Assembly (NCBI GenBank): GCA_030640155.1
Contig: DAOWJX010000339.1
Coordinates: 1-7,564 of the forward strand
Direction: 5' to 3'
DNA: 7,564 bases
Source of the DNA: Candidatus Aegiribacteria sp.
Lineage (GTDB): Bacteria; Fermentibacterota; Fermentibacteria; Fermentibacterales; JCC-6
Below, in pieces: positions 1-5,876 of the stretch. Position 1 is the stretch's first letter. The number at the start of each line of letters is the position of its first letter. The position numbers and the translations under genes are program-made. Under the pieces are notes generated by a model. That model had not been told where the DNA came from. It was given only the letters and a program-made list of their open reading frames with translations, and searched no databases.

Positions 1-200
1 CATTTCAGACTGAAGACAGCTCATCATCTTCCTTTATACCGATTCTACCGGACTCAGAAGTCTCCTCTGCTAACGGACTCCAAGGTTTCAGTTCTCCCGG
101 ATCGAAGACAGATCCGATTCTGGAGATTCAATATCCGATGCCGTGGAGAATACTCGCGGAACGCGAGTCATTTTCGGAAAAATCTGAAAAATCTGGAAGT
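1..200. other. Left-edge region with no supported gene
   Basis: I can support no gene here. The plus strand is open in frame 1 from base 1 to a TAA at 349-351, but this frame runs straight through antisense tRNA sequence and its translation looks like the usual antisense-tRNA artefact. On the minus strand a purine-rich stretch is followed by two consecutive ATGs (plus 22-27), which could be the start of a gene leaving the window on the left, but too little is visible to say. Two small hairpins are present: arms 98-103/111-116, and arms 152-158/162-168. Confidence 0.5.
152..168. repeat. Perfect 7-bp hairpin (ACTCGCG/CGCGAGT)
   Basis: A perfect inverted repeat with 7-bp GC-rich arms and a 3-nt GAA loop. 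On the plus strand it is followed by CATTTTC, a weak T-tract, so it could be a poor intrinsic terminator for a gene coming from the left. It could equally end minus-strand transcripts from the tRNA side, but no T-run follows on that strand. Its role is unknown. Confidence 0.4.
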
Positions 201-252
201 TGGTACCCCCAACAGGATTCGAACCAATGCTTTCGGCTCCGGAATCGGAATT
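201..252 (-). pseudogene. Decayed 3' part of a tRNA (Arg-CCG-like)
   Basis: Read on the minus strand, this stretch ends in GGGGGTACCA, a typical acceptor 3' strand plus discriminator and CCA. It is preceded by a T-arm with an intact TTCGAAT loop whose stem has a T-T mismatch and a G-T wobble. Further 5' is a degraded anticodon-arm-like segment containing TTCCGGA, which would give anticodon CCG (Arg). No partner for the acceptor strand (about CCCCC) or D-arm is found upstream, so this is not a functional tRNA. The T-loop and CCA end are clear. The Arg assignment is a guess. Confidence 0.6.
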
Positions 253-303
253 CTTTCGAGTAAGTTTCGTTTGTCACTTTTACAAGTGGGTGGCACTAAT
301 TTA

Positions 304-320
304 GTACCGGAGGAGGGACT
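304..320 (-). repeat. 17-nt duplicate of the tRNA-Leu 3' end
   Basis: Bases 304-320 are identical to 412-428, the 3' acceptor and T-arm strand of the intact tRNA-Leu, at an offset of 108 nt and in the same orientation. Both copies are preceded on the plus strand by a similar AT-rich sequence beginning CACTA. A TTCCGGCA at 360-367 resembles the tRNA 5' end (minus strand), so 304-367 may be a tRNA-Leu remnant whose middle has been replaced. It could also be an attachment-site-like scar from integration at the tRNA 3' end. Confidence 0.6.
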
Positions 321-350
321 TCCTTCGACTCGCTTCGTTCGCTCAGGATA
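321..350. repeat. Possible dispersed short repeat (CCTTCGACTCGC...GCTCAGGA type)
   Basis: The stretch has a distinctive composition of repeated TTCG/CGCT units. From memory it resembles short dispersed repeats containing CCTTCGACT and CGCTCAGGA found between genes in many environmental bacteria. It sits between the tRNA-Leu 3' fragment and a tRNA-Leu 5'-like fragment. The family assignment is unverified. Confidence 0.35.
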
Positions 351-381
351 AATTCATCATTCCGGCATATTGAATGAGACA

Positions 382-410
382 AATTAAATAGTGCCTGTCA
401 CTATTTAATT
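382..410. repeat. Perfect 12-bp inverted repeat at the tRNA-Leu 3' end
   Basis: Arms 382-393 and 399-410 are perfectly complementary (AATTAAATAGTG/CACTATTTAATT) around the loop CCTGT. Base 410 is also the final A of the tRNA-Leu CCA, so the hairpin begins exactly where the mature tRNA ends on the minus strand. It could act as a weak terminator or processing signal, but it is AT-rich and lacks a clean T-run. A palindromic REP/MITE-like element is an alternative. Confidence 0.65.
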
Positions 411-497
411 GGTACCGGAGGAGGGACTCGAACCCTCAAGTCCGCAAGGGACAGCGGATTTTGAGTCCGCCGCGTCTGCCAATTCCGCCACTCCGGC
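410..497 (-). tRNA. tRNA-Leu(CAA)
   Basis: This is a complete class II tRNA of 88 nt including the encoded CCA (412-410 on the minus strand). The acceptor stem is GCCGGAG/CTCCGGT with a G-U first pair, and the discriminator is A. The anticodon stem is GCGGA/TCCGC with loop CTCAAAA, giving anticodon CAA at plus 461-463, which reads UUG. The long variable arm (GTCC/GGAC with a CTTGC loop) is typical of Leu, and the T-arm is GAGGG-TTCGAGT-CCCTC. It is transcribed away from the Met/Val pair. A possible minus-strand promoter (TTGCGT and CATATT, 18 nt apart) lies in the shared upstream region. Confidence 0.96.
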
Positions 498-565
498 ACA
501 TTTAGTTCTTGCGGAACTCGCGAAATATGAAGGATGATAGAGGGAATACGCAAGTGGCACAGAGC

Positions 566-582
566 TGAAAACACTGTTTTCA
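566..582. promoter_or_regulatory. Inverted repeat just upstream of the tRNA-Met/Val -35 box
   Basis: TGAAAAC and GTTTTCA form a perfect 7-bp inverted repeat around ACT, ending 2 nt before the TTGACA box at 585-590. This is where an UP element or an operator for a regulator of the tRNA promoter would sit, but a chance AT-rich palindrome is possible. Confidence 0.3.
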
Positions 583-584
583 AC

Positions 585-613
585 TTGACAAATGAACGAT
601 GTCAGGATAAGTT
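585..613 (+). promoter_or_regulatory. Candidate promoter of the tRNA-Met/tRNA-Val operon
   Basis: A perfect -35 TTGACA (585-590) is followed after 17 nt by TAAGTT (608-613), a weak -10. Transcription would begin near 620, giving a leader of about 6 nt before tRNA-Met at 626. The -35 match and its position are good. The -10 is poor, so the exact -10 is uncertain. Confidence 0.6.
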
Positions 614-625
614 TGTTCACTTGTC

Positions 626-702
626 GGGCCCATAGCTCAGTTGGCTAGAGCTACCGGCTCATAACCGGTCGGTCCCTGGTTCGAGTCCAGGTGGGCCCAC
701 CA
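626..702 (+). tRNA. tRNA with CAU anticodon (elongator Met or lysidine-modified Ile2)
   Basis: This 77-nt tRNA with encoded CCA has acceptor stem GGGCCCA/TGGGCCC, D-arm TAGCTCAGTTGGCTAGAG, anticodon stem ACCGG/CCGGT and loop CTCATAA, with anticodon CAT at 660-662. The T-arm is CCTGG-TTCGAGT-CCAGG. It is not the initiator: the first acceptor pair is G-C and the three G-C pairs of the initiator anticodon stem are absent. From sequence alone I cannot separate elongator tRNA-Met from tRNA-Ile2, whose C34 is changed to lysidine by TilS. It lies 14 nt before tRNA-Val, so the two are co-transcribed. Confidence 0.96.
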
Positions 703-716
703 TCATCTGCTTGAAA

Positions 717-793
717 GGGCGGGTAGCTCAGTTGGCTAGAGCACAAGCTTCACACGTTTGGGGTCGCAGGTTCAAATCCTGTCCCGCCCACCA
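717..793 (+). tRNA. tRNA-Val(CAC)
   Basis: A 77-nt tRNA with encoded CCA (791-793). The acceptor stem is GGGCGGG/CCCGCCC, and the D-arm is nearly identical to that of the upstream tRNA. The anticodon stem CAAGC/GTTTG contains one G-U pair, and the loop TTCACAC gives anticodon CAC at 751-753, which reads GUG. The T-arm is GCAGG-TTCAAAT-CCTGT with one G-U pair. It is the second gene of the tRNA-Met/Val unit. Confidence 0.96.
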
Positions 794-857
794 TTTCAGG
801 CAACCGGTGATGTGGTGGCACTGTCATGTATTGTGAAAACTGCAGAACATCTGTATC

Positions 858-866
858 TGATATAAC
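858..866 (+). promoter_or_regulatory. Candidate extended -10 promoter for the zinc ribbon gene
   Basis: TG-A-TATAAC is an exact extended -10 arrangement (TGn followed by a 5/6 match to TATAAT). Such promoters need little -35 sequence, and I see none. Initiation would fall at about 872-874, inside the left arm of the following terminator hairpin, so this promoter's transcripts would lack part of the stem and could escape termination. This would explain how a gene starting 23 nt after the terminator is expressed. It is an inference. Confidence 0.45.
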
Positions 867-900
867 AGGGGGTACCCTTCCGGGTACCCTCTTTTTTCTT
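867..900 (+). terminator. Intrinsic terminator of the tRNA-Met/Val operon
   Basis: An 11-bp stem (867-877 with 882-892, core GGGTACCC/GGGTACCC, one G-T pair) with a TTCC loop is followed by a T-rich tail (892-900, TTTTTTCTT). This is a textbook Rho-independent terminator. It lies 74 nt after tRNA-Val and 23 nt before the ATG of the zinc ribbon gene. Confidence 0.92.
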
Positions 901-923
901 GAACTGTCGGGAGTTATTGAAAA

Positions 924-1649
924 ATGAATGATGATCTGAAAAAGTTGCTTAGCCTGCAGGAGATTGATTCCCGAATTGACCGAGTGTCCGCCGAGATGGA
1001 GGAAATTCCGAGAGAGAAGAGAATTCACGAACGTGAAATTAAATCACAGAGAAGCGATTATGAGAATGAGAAGAAGAAGATAGAAGAAATAAGAGAAATG
1101 AATCGAAAAAGCTCAGGAGAAAAAGAGAATACCCTGAAAGAGCTTGCCGAGTTCAAGAATAAGCTTCTCGAAATGAAGACAAACGAAGCGTACCGTACAA
1201 TGCTTGTGCAGATCAAGTACGCTGAGAATAAGATAAGTGAGCTTGATATTAAACTGCTTGAGCTTATGTATGAAGAGGAATCCTCTGAGGAAAATCTTAA
1301 AGAGACACATAGAGTCTGGGAAAGAAATGAAGAGAGATTCCAGAAGAGACAGAATATTCTCGATGGCCAGCTGGAGGTGCTTGAGGAGAACACCAGAGAG
1401 CTTACAAATGAGCGTGAGGAAATCAAGTCAGATATCAATATTCGTCTTCTCAATAAGTATGAGCTTCTTCGATCAGCAAACAAGGGAAATGTTATTGTCG
1501 GGCTTAACAAGGGTGCCTGTGGCGGATGTCTGACAAATCTTCCTCCACAGACAGCAGTTGAAATTAACCAGGGACTGGCATTCACATGTCCAATATGCGG
1601 ACGTTTCGTAATCTGGATGGATGACAGCTCTTTCGCTGGTTCAGGATAG
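924..1649 (+). CDS. Coiled-coil protein with C4 zinc ribbon (COG1579/DUF164 type)
   Basis: The 241-aa product has two parts. Residues 1 to about 180 are a highly charged Glu/Lys/Arg-rich helix with heptad-like spacing, expected to form a long antiparallel coiled coil. The C-terminus is a zinc ribbon with C199-x2-C202 and C222-x2-C225 (CGGC and CPIC). This layout and length fit the COG1579 family, which includes Helicobacter HP0958/FlgZ, linked to RpoN and flagellar mRNA, and chlamydial CT398. Those roles are known only for a few members, so here it is best called a predicted nucleic-acid- or protein-binding cytoplasmic factor. The ATG is preceded by GGGAG (909-913) at 10 nt spacing. The gene starts 23 nt after the tRNA terminator, so it depends on readthrough or on the extended -10 at 858-866. 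No clear terminator follows it. Confidence 0.9.
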   Translation: MNDDLKKLLSLQEIDSRIDRVSAEMEEIPREKRIHEREIKSQRSDYENEKKKIEEIREMNRKSSGEKENTLKELAEFKNKLLEMKTNEAYRTMLVQIKYAENKISELDIKLLELMYEEESSEENLKETHRVWERNEERFQKRQNILDGQLEVLEENTRELTNEREEIKSDINIRLLNKYELLRSANKGNVIVGLNKGACGGCLTNLPPQTAVEINQGLAFTCPICGRFVIWMDDSSFAGSG

Positions 1650-1693
1650 ATAGTATTTTATATATCTGCATATTTTACCAGGTTTCGTTACGA

Positions 1694-1812
1694 AACGGTG
1701 TAGAAGCAGTCGCAGACAAGGCATACGAATAAGGTCGACGCAGATGTATTGTATATACTTCAAGGAAGGCCGACTGAGTATAACGCAGTATGCGAATGTC
1801 TTATGCGCCGTT
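1694..1812. repeat. 119-nt imperfect inverted repeat between the zinc ribbon gene and rnpB
   Basis: The ends are complementary (AACGGTG 1694-1700 with CGCCGTT 1806-1812, one G-T pair). Further paired segments nest inside: 1714-1718/1797-1801, 1721-1726/1788-1793, 1734-1737/1771-1774, and a small GTAT/ATAC hairpin (1746-1749/1755-1758). The segment could fold into one long interrupted hairpin. A small hairpin (TTTCG/CGAAA, 1683-1695) borders the left end. No ORF of note is inside. The layout resembles a MITE-like or other dispersed palindromic element. A structured RNA is an alternative. No target-site duplication is evident, and no second copy is in the window. Confidence 0.6.
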
Positions 1813-1843
1813 GCAGTAGAATCTCTGGTGAGATTTGCAGATT

Positions 1844-2251
1844 AGGGTCAGGTGGGTGGTCGCCCCGCAAGGGGAGGAAAGTCCGGGCTCCACAGGGCAG
1901 GACACCGGGGAAATCCCGGTTCCGGTAACGGAGAGAACGTGCCACAGAAACGATACCGCCCCTGAACAGTTCATTCTGCAGGATTCCGGTTACCGGAATA
2001 CAGGCTATGTTGATCAGGGGTAAGGGTGAAATGGTGGAGTAAGAGCCCACCGGGATACTGGAGACAGTATTCGCATGGTAAACCTTGTCCGGTGCAAGGC
2101 CGAATAGAGAGGGAGGTCTCTTTGAGACCGGGGAATTGCCCGTTCCCCTTGACCTCCGGGTTGGCTGCTTGAGGTGTCAGGCAACTGACATCCCAGATGG
2201 ATGGCCACCACCGCCGTTGGCGGTACAGAACCCGGCTTACAGCCTGACCCT
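1844..2251 (+). ncRNA. rnpB: RNase P RNA, bacterial class A
   Basis: This is the catalytic RNA of RNase P, which removes the 5' leader of precursor tRNAs. Helix P1 closes the molecule: AGGGTCAGG at 1844-1852 pairs with CCTGACCCT at 2243-2251. The near-invariant GAGGAAAGTCCGGGCTCC is at 1874-1891, CAGAAACGATACCGCC near 1945-1960, TAAGGGTGAAA from 2021, the L15 region GGTAAACC at 2076-2083 (binds the tRNA CCA end), and CAGAACCCGGCTTA at 2226-2239. P3 is a short stem with a GCAA tetraloop (1863-1874), P12 is long (CCCCTGA/TCAGGGG with an inner ATTCCGG/CCGGAAT hairpin), and P18 has another GCAA loop. The length of 408 nt is normal. The L15 GGT fits the CCA-encoding tRNAs nearby. No convincing promoter is visible; the structured repeat lies 31 nt upstream. 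The ends are set by P1 and may differ by a few bases. Confidence 0.97.
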
Positions 2252-2262
2252 TTTCCTATTTT

Positions 2263-2267
2263 GGAGG
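2263..2267 (+). promoter_or_regulatory. Ribosome binding site that sets the recJ TTG start
   Basis: GGAGG lies 4 nt before the TTG at 2272 and only 12 nt after the rnpB 3' end. No in-frame ATG fits as a start nearby, while the residues after TTG (M-R-K-R-W-V) match the usual RecJ N-terminus, so the TTG is preferred. Confidence 0.75.
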
Positions 2268-2271
2268 ATCA

Positions 2272-3975
2272 TTGAGAAAGCGCTGGGTTGCAAGGCCAGT
2301 ACCCTGTCTAAATCTGAAAAGTGTCAGCGAGCTGCATGGTCTTCCGGAATCTCTTGCCCTGATGCTTGCCAGAAGAGGTTACACCGGAAAGATCCTTGAG
2401 GACTTCCTTAATCCCGATATTCATGCTCTGTCTTCCTGGAAAAATCTGGGTGGAATTGTGAAAGCCACTGAAAGAATAGTCAGAGCTGTTGCAAGCTCGG
2501 AAAAGATTCTTGTTCACGGTGATTTTGACGCTGACGGGATTACAGCGACAGCAGTGGTTTACAGAGCACTTTCCGAACTTGGAGCTGATATAAGCTATTA
2601 TGTACCAGACAGGTTTATAGAAGGGTACGGAATCGGATCATCAGCAGTTCAGTTCTGCGCCGAAAACGGGATTGACCTCCTGATTACTGTTGATTGCGGA
2701 ATAACTGCACATGAGCATATCAACGCCTTGAACAGTATAAATATTGACACTGTCATAACAGACCATCATCAAGCCGGGGATCAGCTCCCTTGCGCAAAGG
2801 CAATCGTTAATCCCGCGCTTGACGGGGATGTGCAGCACTCCGGCCTTGCGGGTGTTGGTGTAGCATGGATGGTTATGAATGGTGTCTACGAGCTGATGAA
2901 CGCCGATGCCTCTTCTCTGCAGGAACTCCTCCAACTTGTTGCTATAGGTACTGTGACCGATGTCGTTGATCTAATTGATGATAATCGTATTCTGGTTTCT
3001 GAGGGTCTGAAAGTTATGCGTCGAACACCGCTTCCGGGTATCTCAGTTCTTGCGAAATCAGCTTCAGTTGATCTTGAAAACAGCAATTCATCCCATCTGG
3101 CTTTTTACATCGGACCAAGATTGAATGCCTGCGGGAGAGTAGGGCACGCGAAACAGGCGGTTGCCCTTCTGCTTGCCGTGAATAAATCAGAAGCTGAAGA
3201 ACTGCTTGCCCCGGTGGAGGAGAATAACAGAATCAGAAAGCAGTTAGAGCGGGATGTCGAGAAACAGGTCAAAGGGCTGACTGCAGAATTGCAGGACCCG
3301 CGATGCATTGTACTTGCAGGTGAAGGGTGGCATCGAGGCGTTGTGGGAATTGTCGCTTCAAGACTTGTCTCTAGATTCGGAGTCCCCGTAATACTGATAT
3401 CTTTGGAGGGTGATAACGGGTACGGATCAGCAAGGAGCATTCCTGGTATTTCGATACATTCTCTGCTTGGAGGGATTCAGGATGAGTGCAAGATTCTGAA
3501 TAGTTTCGGAGGTCATCCGATGGCTGCGGGATTGACAATATTGAGAGATGATGTGCAATTACTTAAAGAGCATATGGAAACGCTGCTTTCTGAGAAAAAG
3601 TGGGATGAGTATCTTGGCTCTATCCTTTATCTCGACGGAAGCCTTGAGGAGAAGGACTATACAATTGAAACCGCCCGCGCTCTTTCAAGACTTGAACCAT
3701 TTGGATCAGGCAATTCGATGCCGGTCTGGCTTGCAAGAGGTGCCTATGCGATTCAGTGGAAGGCCGTTGGGAAAAACAGGAATCATCTCAGCTGCGATTT
3801 TAAGATTGGTTCCAGCATTTATAGATCAATTGGATTTAATATGGTGGAAAAGCAATCACTGTTAGGCGTTCGAGTTGACCTTGCCTTTACCCTTTTAATT
3901 GATACATGGCGTAACGATGGAAGCATCCAGCTCATGCTGAAGGATATTCGCAGAACGGGAAAGCAGAATAGCTGA
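2272..3975 (+). CDS. recJ: Single-stranded-DNA-specific exonuclease RecJ
   Basis: RecJ degrades single-stranded DNA 5'->3' and serves in recombination, mismatch and base-excision repair. The 567-aa length is typical. The DHH phosphoesterase core is complete: HGDFDADG (82-89), VDCG (140-143), DHH (164-166), the TVTD aspartate (D230) and GPRLNACGR (281-289). These hold the metal ligands. The DHHA1 domain has HRGVVGI (354-360), GSARS (385-389) and GGHPMAAG (413-420). LEPFGSGN (474-481) begins the C-terminal OB-type domain. The start is TTG with GGAGG 4 nt upstream, 20 nt after rnpB, so recJ may be read from the rnpB promoter or a hidden one. The stop overlaps the dinG start by one base (TGATG), so the two are co-translated. 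Confidence 0.97.
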   Translation: MRKRWVARPVPCLNLKSVSELHGLPESLALMLARRGYTGKILEDFLNPDIHALSSWKNLGGIVKATERIVRAVASSEKILVHGDFDADGITATAVVYRALSELGADISYYVPDRFIEGYGIGSSAVQFCAENGIDLLITVDCGITAHEHINALNSINIDTVITDHHQAGDQLPCAKAIVNPALDGDVQHSGLAGVGVAWMVMNGVYELMNADASSLQELLQLVAIGTVTDVVDLIDDNRILVSEGLKVMRRTPLPGISVLAKSASVDLENSNSSHLAFYIGPRLNACGRVGHAKQAVALLLAVNKSEAEELLAPVEENNRIRKQLERDVEKQVKGLTAELQDPRCIVLAGEGWHRGVVGIVASRLVSRFGVPVILISLEGDNGYGSARSIPGISIHSLLGGIQDECKILNSFGGHPMAAGLTILRDDVQLLKEHMETLLSEKKWDEYLGSILYLDGSLEEKDYTIETARALSRLEPFGSGNSMPVWLARGAYAIQWKAVGKNRNHLSCDFKIGSSIYRSIGFNMVEKQSLLGVRVDLAFTLLIDTWRNDGSIQLMLKDIRRTGKQNS

Positions 3976-5876
3976 TGATATCACTTGAACAGAGAATTGA
4001 AGAAGTATTTTACGGAGATACTCTGTCTTCAGTCATTCCCGGATACACAGTCCGAGAGCTCCAGGTTGAAATGGCAAAAGCTGTGGGAAAAGCTCTTACC
4101 ACGGGTGGGATTCATCTTTTTGAAGCCGGAACAGGTATCGGGAAAAGCATTGCTTATATAATTCCCGCTCTTCTATCCGGCAGAAGGATCTTCGTATCCA
4201 CAGCGACCATAACTCTTCAGGACCAACTTGCATGTAAAGACGCCCCTGCCATACTATCAGCACTCAAGCCTGATTCCATGGTGAGTGTTCTCAAGGGGAG
4301 AAACAACTATTTGTGTCTGCGAAAATGGAATTCCGGTTCGGAAATGGTCAGGACAGATCTGAGTTTTTCGCGGTGGGCTGAAGCCACGGATGATGGTGAT
4401 ATCTCATCTTTTTCGGAAAAAGCTTCAGCGTCAGTCTGGCGGCATTTCAGATCGGATCATATGGACTGCACAGGAGCTTCCTGTCCCTTCAGAGGTGCCT
4501 GTCACTTTTTCAGAGCGCGCAACCTCGCCCGAAAATCCGATCTGCTTATACTGAATCATCATCTTCTTGTATCCGGGCTTCTTTCAGAAGATGTGCTTCC
4601 AGGAGCGGATGTGCTTGTAATCGATGAAGGACACAGGCTTGAAGATGCAGCAAGCGAATGCCTCGGGCTTTCCCTTAGCGAAGGATCACTTCTGCCCATG
4701 TTTGACGGGATCGCTTTCAGCGAAATCGAGACTGCTGCAAAGGCAGCTATGCTTGAACTGGCCAGACAATTGTCTGCTGCTATAGCAGAGCTTACTGCTT
4801 CCGTTGAAAAAACATCAATCTGGGACCCTGTAGAACACCTGGAAAGTCTTGAGAAAGCAGGTGATCTCGCCAGAAAACTTGCTTCGGATGCCGGGCAGAA
4901 TGATGACCTGCTGCCGGTTACACTGACAGCAACAACAATTGCACAGGTAACGAAAAGACTGTCAGAACTGAGTACGGAAGAATATTGTTGCTTCGTGGAG
5001 GTGAATAGAAAAAACTCTATTCTAAGAGCCGTTCCACTGGATATCGGTCCCGAGATCTGTGATACTGTGTACTCTAAATTTGATACTACGATTCTTACTT
5101 CAGCTACGTTGACAGTCGCGGAAGAGTTTGATTTTTTCAAGAACAGACTTGGAGGCTGGGACGCGCTGACAAGGAGTTTTGGAAGTCCATTCGATTACAG
5201 ATCTCAGGCGGTACTTTCCATTCCGGACAACCTGCCTGAGCATGATTCTCACGAGGAACTTGCCCGAATAGTCTGGGATTGGGGGAAGAGGCTAGCAATC
5301 CTCCTTGATGGAAGAACTCTCATGCTGTTTACGAGTTACAGGAATCTGGAACTGGTTAGAGAAAGGGCTGTGTTGGAGATGCCTTCGGATATGCGGCTCT
5401 TTGTTCAGGGTGAAATGTCGCGAAACAGGATACTTGCTGATTTCCGGAAATCCAGCAGAGGAATTATTCTTGGCACCTCGTCCTTCTGGGAAGGTGTAGA
5501 TCTGCCAGGTGAGATGCTTCAGGCAGTAATAATCGACAGGTTGCCGTTTGCCTCGCCAGGTCATCCTCTAACCAGAGCAAGGATGGATCTGATTGAGAAA
5601 AATGGAGAGAGTTCTTTCGGCAAATACTCTCTTCCTCTTGCGGTTGTACGTCTCAAACAGGGGGTGGGCAGACTGATCAGATCATCCAGGGACACAGGTG
5701 TTGTTATGATTATGGACAGAAGAGTTGTCTCACGGAATTACGGTAGAGTATTTCTGAGTTCTGTTCCGCCTTTTCGGATTGTATCTCATGATATGATTGA
5801 ATCCTTCATTATGGAACATTGTGCCGGCAGAAGTGTATCAAACAATGAAGATGGTTCCAGTGGAGGTGATGAATGA
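3975..5876 (+). CDS. dinG: DinG-type ATP-dependent 5'->3' DNA helicase with Fe-S cluster
   Basis: This is a superfamily 2 helicase of the XPD/DinG group. DinG unwinds DNA 5'->3' and can remove R-loops and other structures. Motifs in the 633-aa product are Walker A AGTGIGKS (51-58), STATITLQ (motif Ia, 75-82), DEGH (motif II, 217-220), TSATLT (motif III, 375-380), GTSSFWEGVDLPG (500-512) and QGVGRLIRS (motif VI, 562-570). Four cysteines (C114, C165, C170, C176) match the C-x4-C-x5-C pattern of the E. coli DinG 4Fe-4S cluster, so the cluster is probably intact. There is no N-terminal exonuclease domain, unlike the DinG of some Firmicutes. The ATG shares its A with the recJ stop, and the next gene overlaps the end by 4 nt. 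The pairing with RecJ suggests a helicase/exonuclease team. YoaA-type paralogues are the main alternative name. Confidence 0.92.
   Translation: MISLEQRIEEVFYGDTLSSVIPGYTVRELQVEMAKAVGKALTTGGIHLFEAGTGIGKSIAYIIPALLSGRRIFVSTATITLQDQLACKDAPAILSALKPDSMVSVLKGRNNYLCLRKWNSGSEMVRTDLSFSRWAEATDDGDISSFSEKASASVWRHFRSDHMDCTGASCPFRGACHFFRARNLARKSDLLILNHHLLVSGLLSEDVLPGADVLVIDEGHRLEDAASECLGLSLSEGSLLPMFDGIAFSEIETAAKAAMLELARQLSAAIAELTASVEKTSIWDPVEHLESLEKAGDLARKLASDAGQNDDLLPVTLTATTIAQVTKRLSELSTEEYCCFVEVNRKNSILRAVPLDIGPEICDTVYSKFDTTILTSATLTVAEEFDFFKNRLGGWDALTRSFGSPFDYRSQAVLSIPDNLPEHDSHEELARIVWDWGKRLAILLDGRTLMLFTSYRNLELVRERAVLEMPSDMRLFVQGEMSRNRILADFRKSSRGIILGTSSFWEGVDLPGEMLQAVIIDRLPFASPGHPLTRARMDLIEKNGESSFGKYSLPLAVVRLKQGVGRLIRSSRDTGVVMIMDRRVVSRNYGRVFLSSVPPFRIVSHDMIESFIMEHCAGRSVSNNEDGSSGGDE

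Noticed and set aside
1..351. Open frame of 116 codons on the plus strand at the left edge
   Set aside because: It has no start in the window and crosses antisense tRNA fragments. The segment VGTPNRIRT is a known artefact of antisense tRNA translation.
405..620. Minus-strand reading frames of 60 and 71 codons over the tRNA-Leu
   Set aside because: They are translations of the tRNA-Leu gene itself (WRNWQTR / AELADAADSKS signature), not proteins.
750..1028. Minus-strand frame of 92 codons over tRNA-Val and the terminator
   Set aside because: It ends in the antisense-tRNA signature GGTGFEPATPNV and crosses the terminator and the zinc ribbon gene.
1058..1585. Minus-strand frame of 175 codons inside the zinc ribbon gene
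   Set aside because: It is a Ser/Phe-rich shadow of the Glu/Lys/Arg-rich coiled coil on the other strand.
1760..2399. Several short frames across the RNase P RNA on both strands
   Set aside because: The sequence matches the conserved RNase P RNA core and helix P1, so these frames are chance.
4559..5140. Minus-strand frame of 193 codons inside dinG
   Set aside because: It is antisense to conserved helicase motifs and is low-complexity Ser-rich with no ribosome site.
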